Source: Strongylocentrotus purpuratus (lineage: Eukaryota > Echinodermata > Echinoidea > Camarodonta > Strongylocentrotidae). Taken from it: a stretch of DNA of 64,000 nucleotides. The stretch is taken from NCBI RefSeq assembly GCF_000002235.5, contig NW_022145601.1, forward strand, positions 3,903,563 through 3,967,562. Direction: 5' to 3'. The translations under genes and the position numbers were made by a program. The notes beneath the pieces are model-generated. The model searched no databases and was not told the DNA's origin. It saw nothing but the letters and a program-made list of their open reading frames with translations. Positions within the stretch are counted from its first letter, which is position 1. The number at the start of each line of letters is the position of its first letter. Shown here piece by piece: positions 35,686 through 47,278 of the stretch.

Positions 35686-38061
35686 TCATCTAGGAAAAGC
35701 TGTTCTTTAAGCGGTCTGATTATAGGAAAACGAAAACGGTCGCCTTGTGTTGAAATCCACAGTGTACATTGTATTGTATCATGCCCTGTCATCAGATAAC
35801 TGGTAGTCGAGTCTTCGGGTTTTTCTTTCGTCGAGGAAGACCGACTACTCCAATGTACTGTTTGACTATATTCTAGTGCCTATGGGTTATTAGGTGTATC
35901 AACTCAGAGTTACAAGGTAATACTATTGAGACATTTGATGATATCTGGTTAATGTGCGGGCTTTAACATATAGCTTTGAAGTTGAAAGAGTTTATTAGTA
36001 CAAAAGGTTGTAGAAATTGGCCTATGTAGTGTATATAGGCCTGCATATAATTATAACGTTCCTTACATGTACGTTGAGCTACTTAAAGGGCCCATGACAT
36101 CGACATATAAGTGTATTCCTGTTGGTGTGCAGTACTCCATACATCTCATATTTTGATATGTAAACTTCTGAATTTGTTTCATAGATTTGTAAATATTTTT
36201 TGAAATATTTGTTTTTCAAACTTGCTAAGCTCCACCCCAAAAACTTCAGATCTCATTCCCATTGTGACATCATCTGTCAGTCATCAATGAGCTAACTTGA
36301 GAAAGTGGTATGTATCTCTGCCGTATCTAAAGATCGTAATGGTGAGAGCAAACAGTGGCATGAACGGCCATTCATATTTAAGTCCAACTTAAAGGTAAAG
36401 ACCAGTATTGGAAATGCCCCAATTTCAAAAAAGGAAATGGAAGCTCTCATTACCAATCATGTGAAAGAATATGTTTTGACTAATACATGATGATAAAAAT
36501 TTTGCCGGGAAACCGCCTACTAATTCATATATTTGGTAAAATTTTTTCTCTCATGGTCTGTGAGAGATATAGGGTAGTCCCATATACATATTTCTGTGTA
36601 TAGTGCTTGTAACTTTACTAAGAATGGGCCAAATTTATTATCATTTTGATGATTCCAGAACCTCGCAGATGCTAGATGCTAGATGATCAACCTTTTCTGA
36701 TCGATTCCACAACGTTTCTTTCATAATGCAATCGCATGACCATAATTGGTCTTTACCTTTAAAGTCGATCTTAGTCTTTGTGAAACACTCCCTAGATTTC
36801 TTCCAAATTTTATTTGGGACCGCCAAATATAGCCATACTTGAAATGATCATGTTTTTCTCTTTCTTTCTGTATCAAATGTGTCTGGGATTATCATTTAAG
36901 TGATAAATTGAGAGGGAAATACCTCAGTAGCGATATATCAAAAACTGTTCATACTTTTGAATAATTGTTCAAACTAATTTCGCTCGACAAAGGGGTGCAT
37001 TCATTGTTACAAGAAATAATTAAAAGTATTTCTAGATCAAAGATTCAATAAGTATAACTTTGTCCATTACAAGTTCTGTGTTATTGATGTAGACAAATGC
37101 TCATGTACCTATTAGAGCTCACTTTAACACAAAGAAAAAAAGATATATCAGTCAGTCACGCAATAGTGTCTGACAGTGAAGTCTAAAATGTAAACGGGTT
37201 TCATTCCATAAATTGAATACTAGGACACATATTCATAATTCCCGGCTACAAAGTTCTACATAATTTGATGTAGGCTGCAAAGGGACATAGTACCTTTTGT
37301 GGTGCCCACGATTTACGGGGCAAATATGTGTAATAGTCAAAGTTGAGATTGTTTAATTGAATTTAGGTGCGATTCAATAGCCACAGTAAATATCTAATAT
37401 ACTAGTAGCGTAGATGCCACCCGCTTTGTGATAATATTAAGCTTCATTAGGTAATTTAATGGTAACATATTCAACGCCATGATAAATTGACGGATTATGA
37501 AGTCCTTGAATTGTAAATTATGGATATTTGATAGTGACTGATCGGACAAATATCACTTCTTTTGAATGATCCCCTCTTCCTTTAAAATGAGACAGTTTTC
37601 ATATTTTCATGTACTGAGTAAAGACACGATACATGTTCCACATGTAACTTAAAACGTGTTTGTAATAAAGGCTGCTGGATACACCATGTCAGCTAGAAAG
37701 ATTGACACTTTCATATTAATTATGGTTGTGATGGACTAAGTTTAATTAACTGTACCAAAATGCATGATGATACAAATGGCTCTGGCTTGAAACATCAATT
37801 AGAGATAGATGTTTACCCGAGTGGCCTTGCGCTCCATCAGGACTTACACACGACCGAGTTTTTCGTTAAATTGACTCTCTGCCATTAAAACGAGTCATTT
37901 TTAGGAAAAGTGATTATGAGCCAAAGAGCCTTCTATGCCCATAACTGCTATTTGTTGGTTCAATCGAACAAGCATTTCTATTTGTAAGACCTTAAGAGGG
38001 CCTTTATTTATCTGTTCCAACAATTCCTCTTGCTCAACGTAGTTCTTCCCGTTTGACGACC
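35686..38061. other. C/D junction spacer
   Basis: The first about 400 bp continue unit C. From about 36085 a foreign segment begins with CTTAAAGGGCCCATGACATC and runs about 950 bp, containing a complete TTAA MITE (36393-36758) and a motif CTTTGTGAAACACTCCC of transposon-end type just after it. Homology to the 7TM upstream region resumes near 37037. No gene is seen. Confidence 0.75.
36393..36758. mobile_element. TTAA MITE, family 1, copy in the C/D spacer
   Basis: 366 bp flanked by TTAA (36389-36392, 36759-36762). Ends AGGTAAAGACCAGTATTGG and AGGTAAAGACCAATTATGG. Internal block GGGAAACCGCCTACTAATT is shared with the unit D copy. Confidence 0.9.
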
Positions 38062-39042
38062 ATGGCTACTAATCTTTCTGAAGACGTTCCATCGGATCTT
38101 GCCAAAACACAATCATATGGGATTCAATATCCTCCTCTGTGGATTGCGACTCAATACGCACTTATAGCACAGGCACCGCTTTGTGTGCTAGGGAATCTAT
38201 TCACCCTTTGCGTTTTAAAACGTGTGAAAGACGACTTTGATGATATAACCAAAGTATTGCTCTATGCCTTGACCTGTACCTACCTTCTCCTTGGTACATG
38301 CATGTCTCTTGTAACACCTCTCTGGTATCTTCTACCAAGAACGACCGTGCAGTTTGTCATTTGCAAGTATATCGGTTCCGTTTCGTATCCAAGTTCATTT
38401 GAAGCCGTCATTCTAACCGCGTGCCTGAACCTCAATCGATACCTGATGATTGTGATACCCTTAAGGTATCAGATCTTCATGACGATACGGAGAGCTAAAG
38501 TGATTGTCACCGTATGCACGCTTGTAATCCTAATCTCATCCCTTGCTTTCTTTCCGTTTCCCGGAACAGCTAGTGGACAAATTTATGACATTATGTGCAA
38601 CTATGGTGTCCCCCAGGATGATTATGTTACCGTAACTGTGCATGCTTTCTTCCTCCTCTACTGTTCTGTAGCAACTCTAGTGACATTGTTCACAAGTATC
38701 CACACCATAATCATCACAAGGAGGCAGCTTAGAAAGATAGCTATAGGTCTACGGCATGTACCAGATGTCACGCCTAGCCAAGAGAGAAACGAACCCCCGC
38801 GAGGACGTTTTCGCGCCAGGCGTTCCTTCATCACGCTCTTGTTGTTGAACTGTGTTGTCTCTATAGGTTGGTGTCCCATTTTTGTCCTCATCATAATATC
38901 CAAAAGCGATATCAAGATAAGCAATGTGTTCTTTAGTATGAACATACTACTTTCATGTAGTGTGACATGGTGGCACTGCATCGTGTATATCGTCACTAGT
39001 AAGGGCTACCGTAGTACGGCTACTGAGGTTTTTAAAAAATGA
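38062..39042 (+). CDS. Rhodopsin-like 7TM receptor, copy D (326 aa), C-terminus shortened
   Basis: Starts at ATG 38062. NRY, HCIVY and both outer cysteines are kept; TM6 reads SIGWCPIF. A single-base deletion in the A-run after GAGGTTTTT shifts the frame and ends the protein at FKK, dropping the final MKSQFRCR-type tail seen in the other copies. The seven helices are intact, so loss of function is not certain. A tract covering TM6 and the third outer loop (about 38866-38940, FVLIIISKSDIKISN) differs from all three other copies. It has no LRR partner. Confidence 0.85.
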   Translation: MATNLSEDVPSDLAKTQSYGIQYPPLWIATQYALIAQAPLCVLGNLFTLCVLKRVKDDFDDITKVLLYALTCTYLLLGTCMSLVTPLWYLLPRTTVQFVICKYIGSVSYPSSFEAVILTACLNLNRYLMIVIPLRYQIFMTIRRAKVIVTVCTLVILISSLAFFPFPGTASGQIYDIMCNYGVPQDDYVTVTVHAFFLLYCSVATLVTLFTSIHTIIITRRQLRKIAIGLRHVPDVTPSQERNEPPRGRFRARRSFITLLLLNCVVSIGWCPIFVLIIISKSDIKISNVFFSMNILLSCSVTWWHCIVYIVTSKGYRSTATEVFKK

Positions 39043-39411
39043 AGTCGCAATTCAGATGCCATTGATCATCTAGGAAAAGCTGTTCTTTACGCGATCTGAT
39101 TATAGAAAACGAAAATGGTCGCCTTGTGTTGAAATCCGCAGTGTACATTGTATTGTATCATACCCTATCATTTAATAGATAACGGACAGTCTTGTCTTTG
39201 GGGGTATTTCTCCTGCCGAGGAAGACCGACTACTCCAATTTACGTCGTGTCAAACGATCGAGAAAAAAATTGAATATATTCTAGTGCGTATGGGTGATGA
39301 GGTGTAAATACTCAGAGTTCGTAGTAACGTTGAACTGTTTACAAGGAAATACTAAACATAGACATTTGATGATATCTGGTAAATATGCGGGCTATAAAAT
39401 ACAGTTTATAA

Positions 39412-39773
39412 AGGTATAGACTAGTTTTGGAAACGCCCCCTCGCAAAAAATATTCATATGAAGGAAAATGTTTTGATTATTAATAGGTGATGTTACAAAT
39501 TTTGACGGGAAACCGCCTACTAATTGATATATATTTGGTAAATTATTATATGTATCCGGACTGGATAGATATCGAGTAGTCCCATATATATCTTTCTGTG
39601 TATAGTGCTTGTAACTTTACCAAGACTGGGCCAAATTTCTTATCATTTTGATGATTCCAGAACCTTGCATTACACACCAATACTAATATATGCTAGATGA
39701 TCAACCCTTTCTGAATGATTCCACACTATTCTTTCACAATGCAATCGCATGACTATAGACCTGGTCTATACCT
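39412..39773. mobile_element. TTAA MITE, family 1, unit D only
   Basis: 362 bp. Right flank TTAA (39774-39777); left flank ATAA (39408-39411), one base off. Ends AGGTATAGACTAG and AGGTATAGACCAG. Units A (8674-8677) and B (22822-22825) have the empty TTAA between ACAGCTT and GTTGAAAG. Confidence 0.9.
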
Positions 39774-40504
39774 TTAAGTTGAAAGAGTTTAATAGAAGAA
39801 ACTTGTAAAAATTATTTTACGTAATGTATATAATTATATACACATATTATACCGTTCTTTAATTTCAAATACTTATAGAAAGAACTTGGTTCATAGTTTT
39901 AACGACATTTTAGTATTTAGGATAGGGTTGCGGGATGTACATGTATATATTATATAAGTTAAATTAGAAAGATAGATGGTTTAGAGATTTAGCGAAATTA
40001 TAGTGTATATTTTCTATGAAATGTAAATAATCTCACAAAGTCTTTAAAGCGATATACTGATCTGATGAAATTTCTGCCTTAGCCTACTATTTATTGCACC
40101 GCGCAATCACATGGTCAACCAACGGTGCAGCTGACCCGATATGGCGCTTGATGTGATTTTGCAGTAGTGCTTCTAGTACAGTAGGTCTTTCAAAGATTAA
40201 ATGGTCAAAAGGAAAGTGTGTCCTTGTGTGTACATTGTATGTACTAACCTAATTTCGTGAAATTTAACTGTTCAGAAATATTTGAATTGAACTGAATTAG
40301 TTGTTTAATTAGAAAGAAAGTTGATTTTAGAGTTCATTTTTTTAAAGTAAAATCTCAAATTAGGAGGTATTTTTACCTGAGCTTTTAGAATATTCTTTCC
40401 GTCCGGAAATCAGTGATATACGTTTATTTTCTGTTTTTTCATTTAAACGTAATCTTTCATTTTTGTTTCATTTTATTCTTATGTTGTGATAATATGTTTA
40501 CTAA

Positions 40505-41105
40505 AGTGAGAATGTATGCAATATTATATCCCGCATACTAAGGATCTTGCAATCTGATTGGTCTAAACGAGGTCACATGATAAAATATAGATAAGTACTA
40601 TCTACCTCAGATAGTACTTTTGTAAAGTAATTTTTTGCTGCTACCCCACTTGCCCACCCTTGCCCATTGAATACACATAGCAAAGTAGGTTACGCGAAAT
40701 GTCAAAGTCAATGTCAATGTCAAATGAGCGCGCATCGACTGTATTACATGTATGCATGTTGCGCTTTGTAAAATCTAGCTGAAGCTAAACTGTCTGCAGA
40801 ATCAGTTCTTATTATTATTATGTAAAATTCACTTTAAATAGACCTTATTGCCAATGTGGGATATAAAACACATATTAACCTCCTTTACTCGGGCAATGGA
40901 TACAAATTATCATCGCTTCGATGATCTTGGGGCTACCATCATCCCTCGCCTTGCGGCTCGGGATGATAATAGCCCTGAGATCACTTTGACTATGATAGTT
41001 TGCACCATTACCCTCGTAGTCGATTAATATTTGCTTACTATCAACACTATAAACATGAATATCACAGAGCCACATAGTTATGTTTACCAACGGAAAATGA
41101 ATGCG
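40505..41105. repeat. Foreign segment in unit D with two hairpins
   Basis: Not present at the matching place in A and B (A about 9495-9572). It holds a perfect 11-bp inverted repeat AAGTACTATCT with a 5-nt spacer (40593-40619) and an imperfect ATCATCCC / GGGATGAT hairpin near 40938-40969. Probably one or more decayed TIR elements; the ends are not clear. Confidence 0.5.
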
Positions 41106-41391
41106 GAGATTATTAAAGGGCCATCTGTACATTGAATATTTTTGAAAATGTCATGTCATGCACTCTAGAGACTATAATCATAACATGATATGAGAAAAGG
41201 ATTGATAATATAATCAAATGATCTGTATTATAGGATGAGAGAGAGAGAGTGATGGACAGCGATTTAAGGTCAGTGTATAATTTGTCACACATCATTGAAT
41301 GCTCATAAAGGATTATTCTCTCCTTTTCTGCAATAGTGTACATGTTTATCAAGTTGGAGAAAAACATATCTGATGCACTCCTCGCTGCACT

Positions 41392-41650
41392 TTCAGAAAC
41401 ACACTACACACTACGCACTCAAACACACATCCACACCCACACATACACATCAACTTTCACACGCACTGAAACACAAACAAATTCACGCGCACAATCACGA
41501 ACATCCACACGCACATGCCCACCCACGCGCACATAAACAAAACACCCTCACCAAAGTTTATAGAACACTCGCACACACGTCCAAACCCAAGCACTCACCA
41601 AAATCACCACAAACTTTCGCATTTCAGTACGCATCAGCACCCACACGAAA
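41392..41650 (+). repeat. CA-rich tract, unit D
   Basis: Diverged homologue of 10113-10335. A C-rich run follows at about 41748-41786. Confidence 0.7.
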
Positions 41651-41796
41651 ATTAATGACTAGTATTCATATATTTTTTCTGGAAGAAATGGGCAAACTTA
41701 GTACATAATTGTGTAGCCTCTTGAACAAAAATTCCCTAAACTGCGGGTAACCCCTCCCCCCCCCGCCCACCCCCACCCACCCTCCCTTTTTCTTAA

Positions 41797-42200
41797 AGGT
41801 AATACAAAGTTTTGGGAAATTTTGAAAATTGGGTGGATAGTGATTCTTTACAGTTTTGATATATTTTGATGCCCCTGTGGATGTATTATAAACACTAGAA
41901 AATTTAGCCCCTAAAACACTTATGCTTTCGAGAAAATTTGAATAAACAAATTTACCGGTGCTCCCGGTAAATGTTAAATAGGTAATCAGTCGATTTTAGT
42001 CAAGAAACATTGTTTTATAGCTTAATTAATATCTTGACCTTGAGAGGGAGCTATACAACATAAAGATTGTATTATTTACAGTTTCATATAAAATTATGTA
42101 GACTCGATTTCGACCGCGACAACGATCACTGAAAATTGTAGGATCGCATATGCTTCATTTGAACCAATTTCATGACCCATACCAAAACTTTGTAATACCT
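41797..42200. mobile_element. TTAA MITE, family 2, copy 2
   Basis: 404 bp flanked by TTAA (41793-41796, 42201-42204) with AGGTAATACAAAGTTTTGG ends. The interior aligns in reverse with 22412-22752 (shared GAGAGGGAGCTATACAACATAA block). Confidence 0.85.
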
Positions 42201-42340
42201 TTAATCTAAATGGTGCAGCATCGTCTGTATACACACTTCCAATCATGTTTGGTCGGTCATGACGACGGTGTAATCCATTGCGGTCATGAGAGAACAATAT
42301 TCTCCCGCAGTCCTCTATTCTTTCAACCAGTTGACATAAC

Positions 42341-42535
42341 AAGCGCTTAGAGACTTCGGTGGTAAGCGCTTTATAAGTAACGTTTTTATTATTATTATTA
42401 TTATTATTAACATCACATATTATTACCATGGAAACGGTCAGTGGATAGCTCGTGCCGATTACGAGCGCTTAGAGACTTCGGTGGTAAATGCTTTATAAGC
42501 ACCTGTTTTATTATTATTTGTATCATTATTATTAC
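42341..42535 (+). repeat. Two SINE-like tails in tandem
   Basis: Two copies of AGCGCTTAGAGACTTCGGTGG followed by GCTTTATAAG and an ATT run, about 125 bp apart. Same family as 18336-18404. Confidence 0.65.
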
Positions 42536-43440
42536 TGATCATGTACGGAAAACATATCTTTGATAATCCATTCTTTCAATATTTTGTATTTTGGTTCGTT
42601 GATGATTTCGACCATAAAAGTCTTTCCGATAATGAGTCTTTAAAATTCTTGACTTTCATTTCTTTCTCTTTTTATAACTACCTTAATGACATTATCGTTG
42701 CTTGTTTGGATAACTCATAGGCTTTTAAAAAAAAGATTTAGACCTACTTCATCAAAATATGTATCCATACACACACTCATCCTCCTATAAAATACTTGTA
42801 ATGGTGATTTTATTCATCATGAAATATGATATCTCGCATTTCTCCAGCTATTTTAAAGATAAAGATAAAGATAAAGATTAAGATAGTTATATGGCATAAG
42901 AGTGTGTACTGTGCAAGGTTTTGGGATAATCAAAGTGAAATCAATTGACTAAATTTAAATGAACGTCGAATACACTGCACACAGAAATGGGTATGGAACT
43001 AGTTGGTCCAAAAATTCAGCTATCTTGACTAGTTCTATTTCGAATTATGAGGCAATTTCAGAGTAATAGTTGTCATGAGATATTATACTATGATATCCTT
43101 CCAATCCGACAATCATAGAATGAGAGAGAGCCAATAAATTATTGCTCTCCTTTACCGGATTAACCAGAGCTCAATCATCTCTTTATAACGAGATTTGGAT
43201 GCAGACAATCTTCCCTCATAAGGAGCTTTCCATGGAAAAAAATGCAATAACACACTTTATTTTTCTTGATATATATTTCATCCTTTATATGATTCAAGCA
43301 AGTATAAAACCAGAAAATCCTGTATCCTACAATTCATGAAAGACAATACCATTAACACCTAACAATAAGTCGTATGGTATATCTCTAATATCAAGATATT
43401 CGTTATACTTTTTTTGTAACTATACGATAATAATATACCA

Positions 43441-45500
43441 ACAAGACTCTCAGGCAATATGAACCACATACAAATGTTGTTTTTATATGAAATAGCCATA
43501 TTTTGATTATGAAAATCCAAGAATTATTGTTGCCTAAATATAAACAATTGTGTACCAAAATCTTTGCTTGAAAACCTATGTGGAAATACTTTTGTCACCT
43601 GTTCTAAATTCATATTTTGCTCTACATCACAACTGATTCTTAGCTTCAGCTCCTAAACTATCTCATCATCAGGTAGAAATCATTTGAGACAATCTATAGT
43701 ATCTTAAAAAATGATTAAATATTTGGTTACCACGGTAACATGTAATTTGATTAACAAACACTATAAAGAAAGAGCTTCTATTAAATATATATTGCATTGT
43801 TGTAAACATGTTATTATGAAAAATGAATGGGGGATATATCTAAATGATTTACGTAATCGTATGATCTTGGCATAATAGTCATGACATTCATCAATCGACT
43901 AAATAGAGACGGAATTAAAATGAAATTATCTTTTAAAGGTAATTGTCTGATTACCAAATCAAGTGCAATGTATGATTTCTTCTGGTAATAATTCTACAAC
44001 ACCATACTCTATAACTTCTCACTAGCTATAACGTCACCTCAATAATTTCACCTCGTACTAAATTGATTAAAGTAATATCTATGGTGGAAATGTTAATTGA
44101 CTTAACAACACCACAAAGCATACTGTGTACCTATACAATGACATATCTTAATTCTACACTACAATTATAATATGTTGTACATAATTTTACATGTATTATG
44201 CTACAAGTATGTAAATATATGAGATTAAAATGCTTTGTAGATACAGATACATATATTTTATTATGCTTTTTATGTGTTGTAAATTCGTTAAATAAATTCT
44301 GTAATGCACATCACCATATGGAAACTTAGACAACGTCTTAACATAGGCTTACCTCATTAGTCACAAACACTCCACCAAATGATATATTAAACATACAAGC
44401 ATGATCTCTTAGGCCTCGTTCAGATGTGATGTTGTAAACAAACCCGCAGTGCTTTTTCTTCAATGATGACGTAACGTGAAGTACGCTTACCATTTCTGTA
44501 TATTTTAACACCGAGGTATGTAAATGCGCGTAGAATTTTGTTGCGCGCAGTTACCAGTTACCATTCATTGTATACGCTTAAAACCAATGTTTTAAAAACG
44601 CGGCTTTTTGCGGCGGTTTACTGAGTCACATCTGAACGAGGCTTTATAAGAGAAAAGTATCCTGTGAATCTTAATAATATTTGCATAGATAGAACAAATA
44701 AAATGTCAAGTGCTTCCAGATATATACACCCTATCGCATAATTAGCTGAATTAATCAAAAATGAGAATCGGCCATAATAAACACACCCTTTAATAGAATC
44801 AAAATAACTTACAGAAATATAATTGATTGAGATTTTGTATATTACTGTATGAACTCATGTAGATATAGAAATATGCCAAGCAGACAATGACTTCTGGATT
44901 TTGCCCTTGTTTTGAAAATATCTAAGTATGCTATTCTTTGAAAAATAAAAGTGGAAGTCAATCTCTCAAGGGACTCCACAAAGGAAACGAAATCACTTTT
45001 CCCCCTCGGTATCACATTATATTGCCAAATTTAATTTTGTTGAAGGAACAAGAGAATCTAAGAATGCAATCTCAAATATCACACAGACTTCTTATTTAGT
45101 AGAAATGAAATGTATGATTATAGCAAAAATTGAAATATTTAATCAACATCACTCAAAAATAACTTTTATTTCTAACAGGAAATTTCAAAGTTAACCCTTT
45201 TCCCAAAAATGACAGAGTAAAACCAATATAGCCGCAGTAAAAAAAAAAATCTTCTATCTGTAAACGAATCTTAATATTATGTAGATGGGGGAAATTACCT
45301 GCCCCCGAAAAAAGACCCCTATACGTACCAAGGGTGTATTTAGAGCTCCATTTCAGGAATGTAGTTCGAAAGATGGTTGTGTCTGGTGCACGTTTTTCAG
45401 AAACGCAGTTTCAAAACGGACAAAAAAAGTGCCTTTCCAAACAAGTTTTCAACAGAAGCTTAGCTTCTGGGCAGCTCTAAAGGCACATTTTATGAGGGCG
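43441..45500. other. AT-rich spacer after the array
   Basis: No homology to the array and no credible coding region. It includes the MITE at 44412-44643. The short plus-strand ORF at 45285-45509 shows no domain or bias and is not called. Confidence 0.6.
44412..44643. mobile_element. Harbinger-like MITE
   Basis: 232 bp with inverted ends GGCCTCGTTCAGATGTGA and AGCCTCGTTCAGATGTGA, flanked by TTA (44409-44411, 44644-44646). A TWA target and ends beginning GGCC or AGCC fit PIF/Harbinger non-autonomous elements. The interior is CpG-rich in AT-rich surroundings. Confidence 0.75.
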
Positions 45501-45506
45501 TTTATA

Positions 45507-45539
45507 TGACGTCATAATTATAATCACATAGCATGCGCA
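45507..45539. promoter_or_regulatory. CRE palindrome plus NRF1-like site
   Basis: TGACGTCA at 45507-45514 is a perfect CRE/ATF site. GCATGCGCA at 45531-45539 matches the core of an NRF1 site. The 17-bp spacing and the nearby GC-rich stretch suggest a TATA-less promoter. No supported gene starts here except perhaps the short ORF at 45807. Confidence 0.35.
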
Positions 45540-45806
45540 GTGTGGTGCGCGGAGCTAACCGCAGGGTCAGACTTTATCTGGAGAAAAGAGCTACAAACAC
45601 GGAACCGTAAAAAGTGCTTCAAGTCTGTGCTTCCAAATTGTGTGTTTTACACGCTTTTTATACATTGGAAAAGAGGACTGGTTTAACACAACCTAAGACA
45701 CTGGAATGTGAAACGCAAGAGACGTATTGTATGTAATATTATTTTGCCGCGGCGGTTATTTGAGGCAATTTAGACCCGTCATATGTAATTAGGGCTTGAC
45801 GGCGAT

Positions 45807-45941
45807 ATGGAAGATCGGATAGGTGTTCTAGTCTACAAAATTGATAAAACAGATGATATCCGCGATACAGCAAACGATAAGATGGTAGCCATGGATACAA
45901 TAAAAACGCCAGCTTCACTTCTCAATGCCGAATCTGAATAA
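45807..45941 (+). CDS. Possible small ORF (44 aa)
   Basis: An ATG about 270 bp after the CRE/NRF1-like pair opens 44 codons starting MEDRIGVLVYKIDKTDDIRD and ending LLNAESE. The product is charged and hydrophilic with no signal or membrane segment. It could be the first exon of a longer gene, a short protein, or chance. The family is not recognised. Confidence 0.2.
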   Translation: MEDRIGVLVYKIDKTDDIRDTANDKMVAMDTIKTPASLLNAESE

Positions 45942-46313
45942 GAAAAAGAATATGGATAGATTTCAATTTGCAATCGAGAATAGAATTAGAAGTACGTAAA
46001 GGTTGATCATGCAGTTCGTAAAACTTGAAAAGGACGATAAGGGACATAATTACATTACTACTCTTTCTGTTTTTTGGTCCAATATTTGCATTCATTGAAG
46101 AAGAATAAAATCGGAATTTGATGTATCATATTTTTGGCAAGAAATATATTATACTAGTAAGAGCATTATGATCTTGTGCTAACATGAAACTAGAAAAGTA
46201 GATAAAAGTTTATTTTTTGTTCTTATTATTATTTATAGTACATTGGTTGAAGAAGAATGTGTTTAATACTATTGTGCAAAGCTTATGTTATGATTCATGC
46301 AAAAACATATTAA

Positions 46314-46494
46314 AGGCTGTCTGTTATAGGTTGGTTAGGAGGGATTAGACCACCCAGGGAGTTCACTGACAGGTGGCTATCTCATCAATTCAGCTCTCAA
46401 GTAACATAAGAAAAAGAGGATCATGGGGGACCACTGTTCACCAATTGGGCAATGTTTTGCATATAGAGGGAGCAAGTAGCTATACAGTGGGCCT
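46314..46494. mobile_element. TTAA MITE, family 3, copy 3
   Basis: 181 bp between TTAA at 46310-46313 and 46495-46498. Interior aligns with 11082-11275 (CACTGACAGGTGGCTAT block). Confidence 0.8.
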
Positions 46495-47025
46495 TTAAAG
46501 AAAGTGAAGTTAGTTTTGTCTGCTGATCTACTAAAAAATATTAAAGTATGAACAAGTGTTTGGTTAGTAAATAATAAACAATGAAATCATAGCGTATGTT
46601 TATGCATCATGATCTATAAGTATGCCTTATGTGATCGCTTATTTACAGTCTTACTACATATTAAACGTCGACTTCGCAGATTTCTTTTATATACAAGTGA
46701 TATATAAATATCATAATTTTACTCATTGAGTTGAGTAAGCATAAAATCTGCCTGCATTTAAGAGCTCTCATGATTTTCATTCATTTGTTTGTCGGTTATT
46801 AACCCATTGCTTACTGGAACCGGGTGGTCTCTGTGTTAAGTCTATGGGAATTAGATAATTCAGTAGTGAACGGGTTAACATTCGTCCCTTCTCCAACTAT
46901 AGTCAATCATAAATGATTAATCAGGTTTTGTGATGCATTTATACACATGATACAGGGCATGTCAATAACTAGTGAGATTTATTATGTGATGTGTGTATCT
47001 TGATGAAGCAAGTTAGTTTGTTTAA

Positions 47026-47213
47026 AGCCCCTCTGCACTAGTTTGGCATGGTGGGATTATACCTCCCTGCAAGGTCACTGGCAGGTAGTTATTTCATCAA
47101 ATCAGCTTTCAAATTACATAAGAAAAAGGGCATTATGTGGAAACAACGGGTACCACTTAGGCAGTGTTGACTGTTTAGAGGGCGCAAGTAGCTATGAGAA
47201 GTGCAGTGGGGAT
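47026..47213. mobile_element. TTAA MITE, family 3, copy 4
   Basis: 188 bp between TTAA at 47022-47025 and 47214-47217, starting AGCCCCTCTGCACTAG. It stops about 65 bp before the element at 47279. Confidence 0.8.
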
Positions 47214-47278
47214 TTAAATTGTTTTCTTTTAGTTTGGTATGTATGTCCATGCAGTACAGTGAGGTGTATATCTTGCAT

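Larger units (their letters stand above)
27781..36084. repeat. Tandem segmental unit C, cut short after the 7TM gene
   Basis: Third copy. Homology with A and B covers the LRR gene, the intergenic spacer and the 7TM gene, then about 370 bp more. It stops near 36084, within the stretch matching A 8755-8775. The 5 kb 3' spacer found in A and B is missing here but present after unit D, as expected if an unequal exchange or deletion joined C to a partial fourth copy. Confidence 0.85.
37037..43440. repeat. Partial unit D (7TM gene and 3' spacer, no LRR gene)
   Basis: Homology to the units resumes near 37037 (matching C about 33412), about 1 kb upstream of the 7TM start, and ends near 43440 (matching A about 11490). 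D is more diverged from A-C in noncoding sequence than they are from each other. It has lost the GT microsatellite with about 250 bp beside it, and gained several insertions (39412-39773, about 40505-41105, 41797-42200). There is no trace of an LRR gene. Confidence 0.85.
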
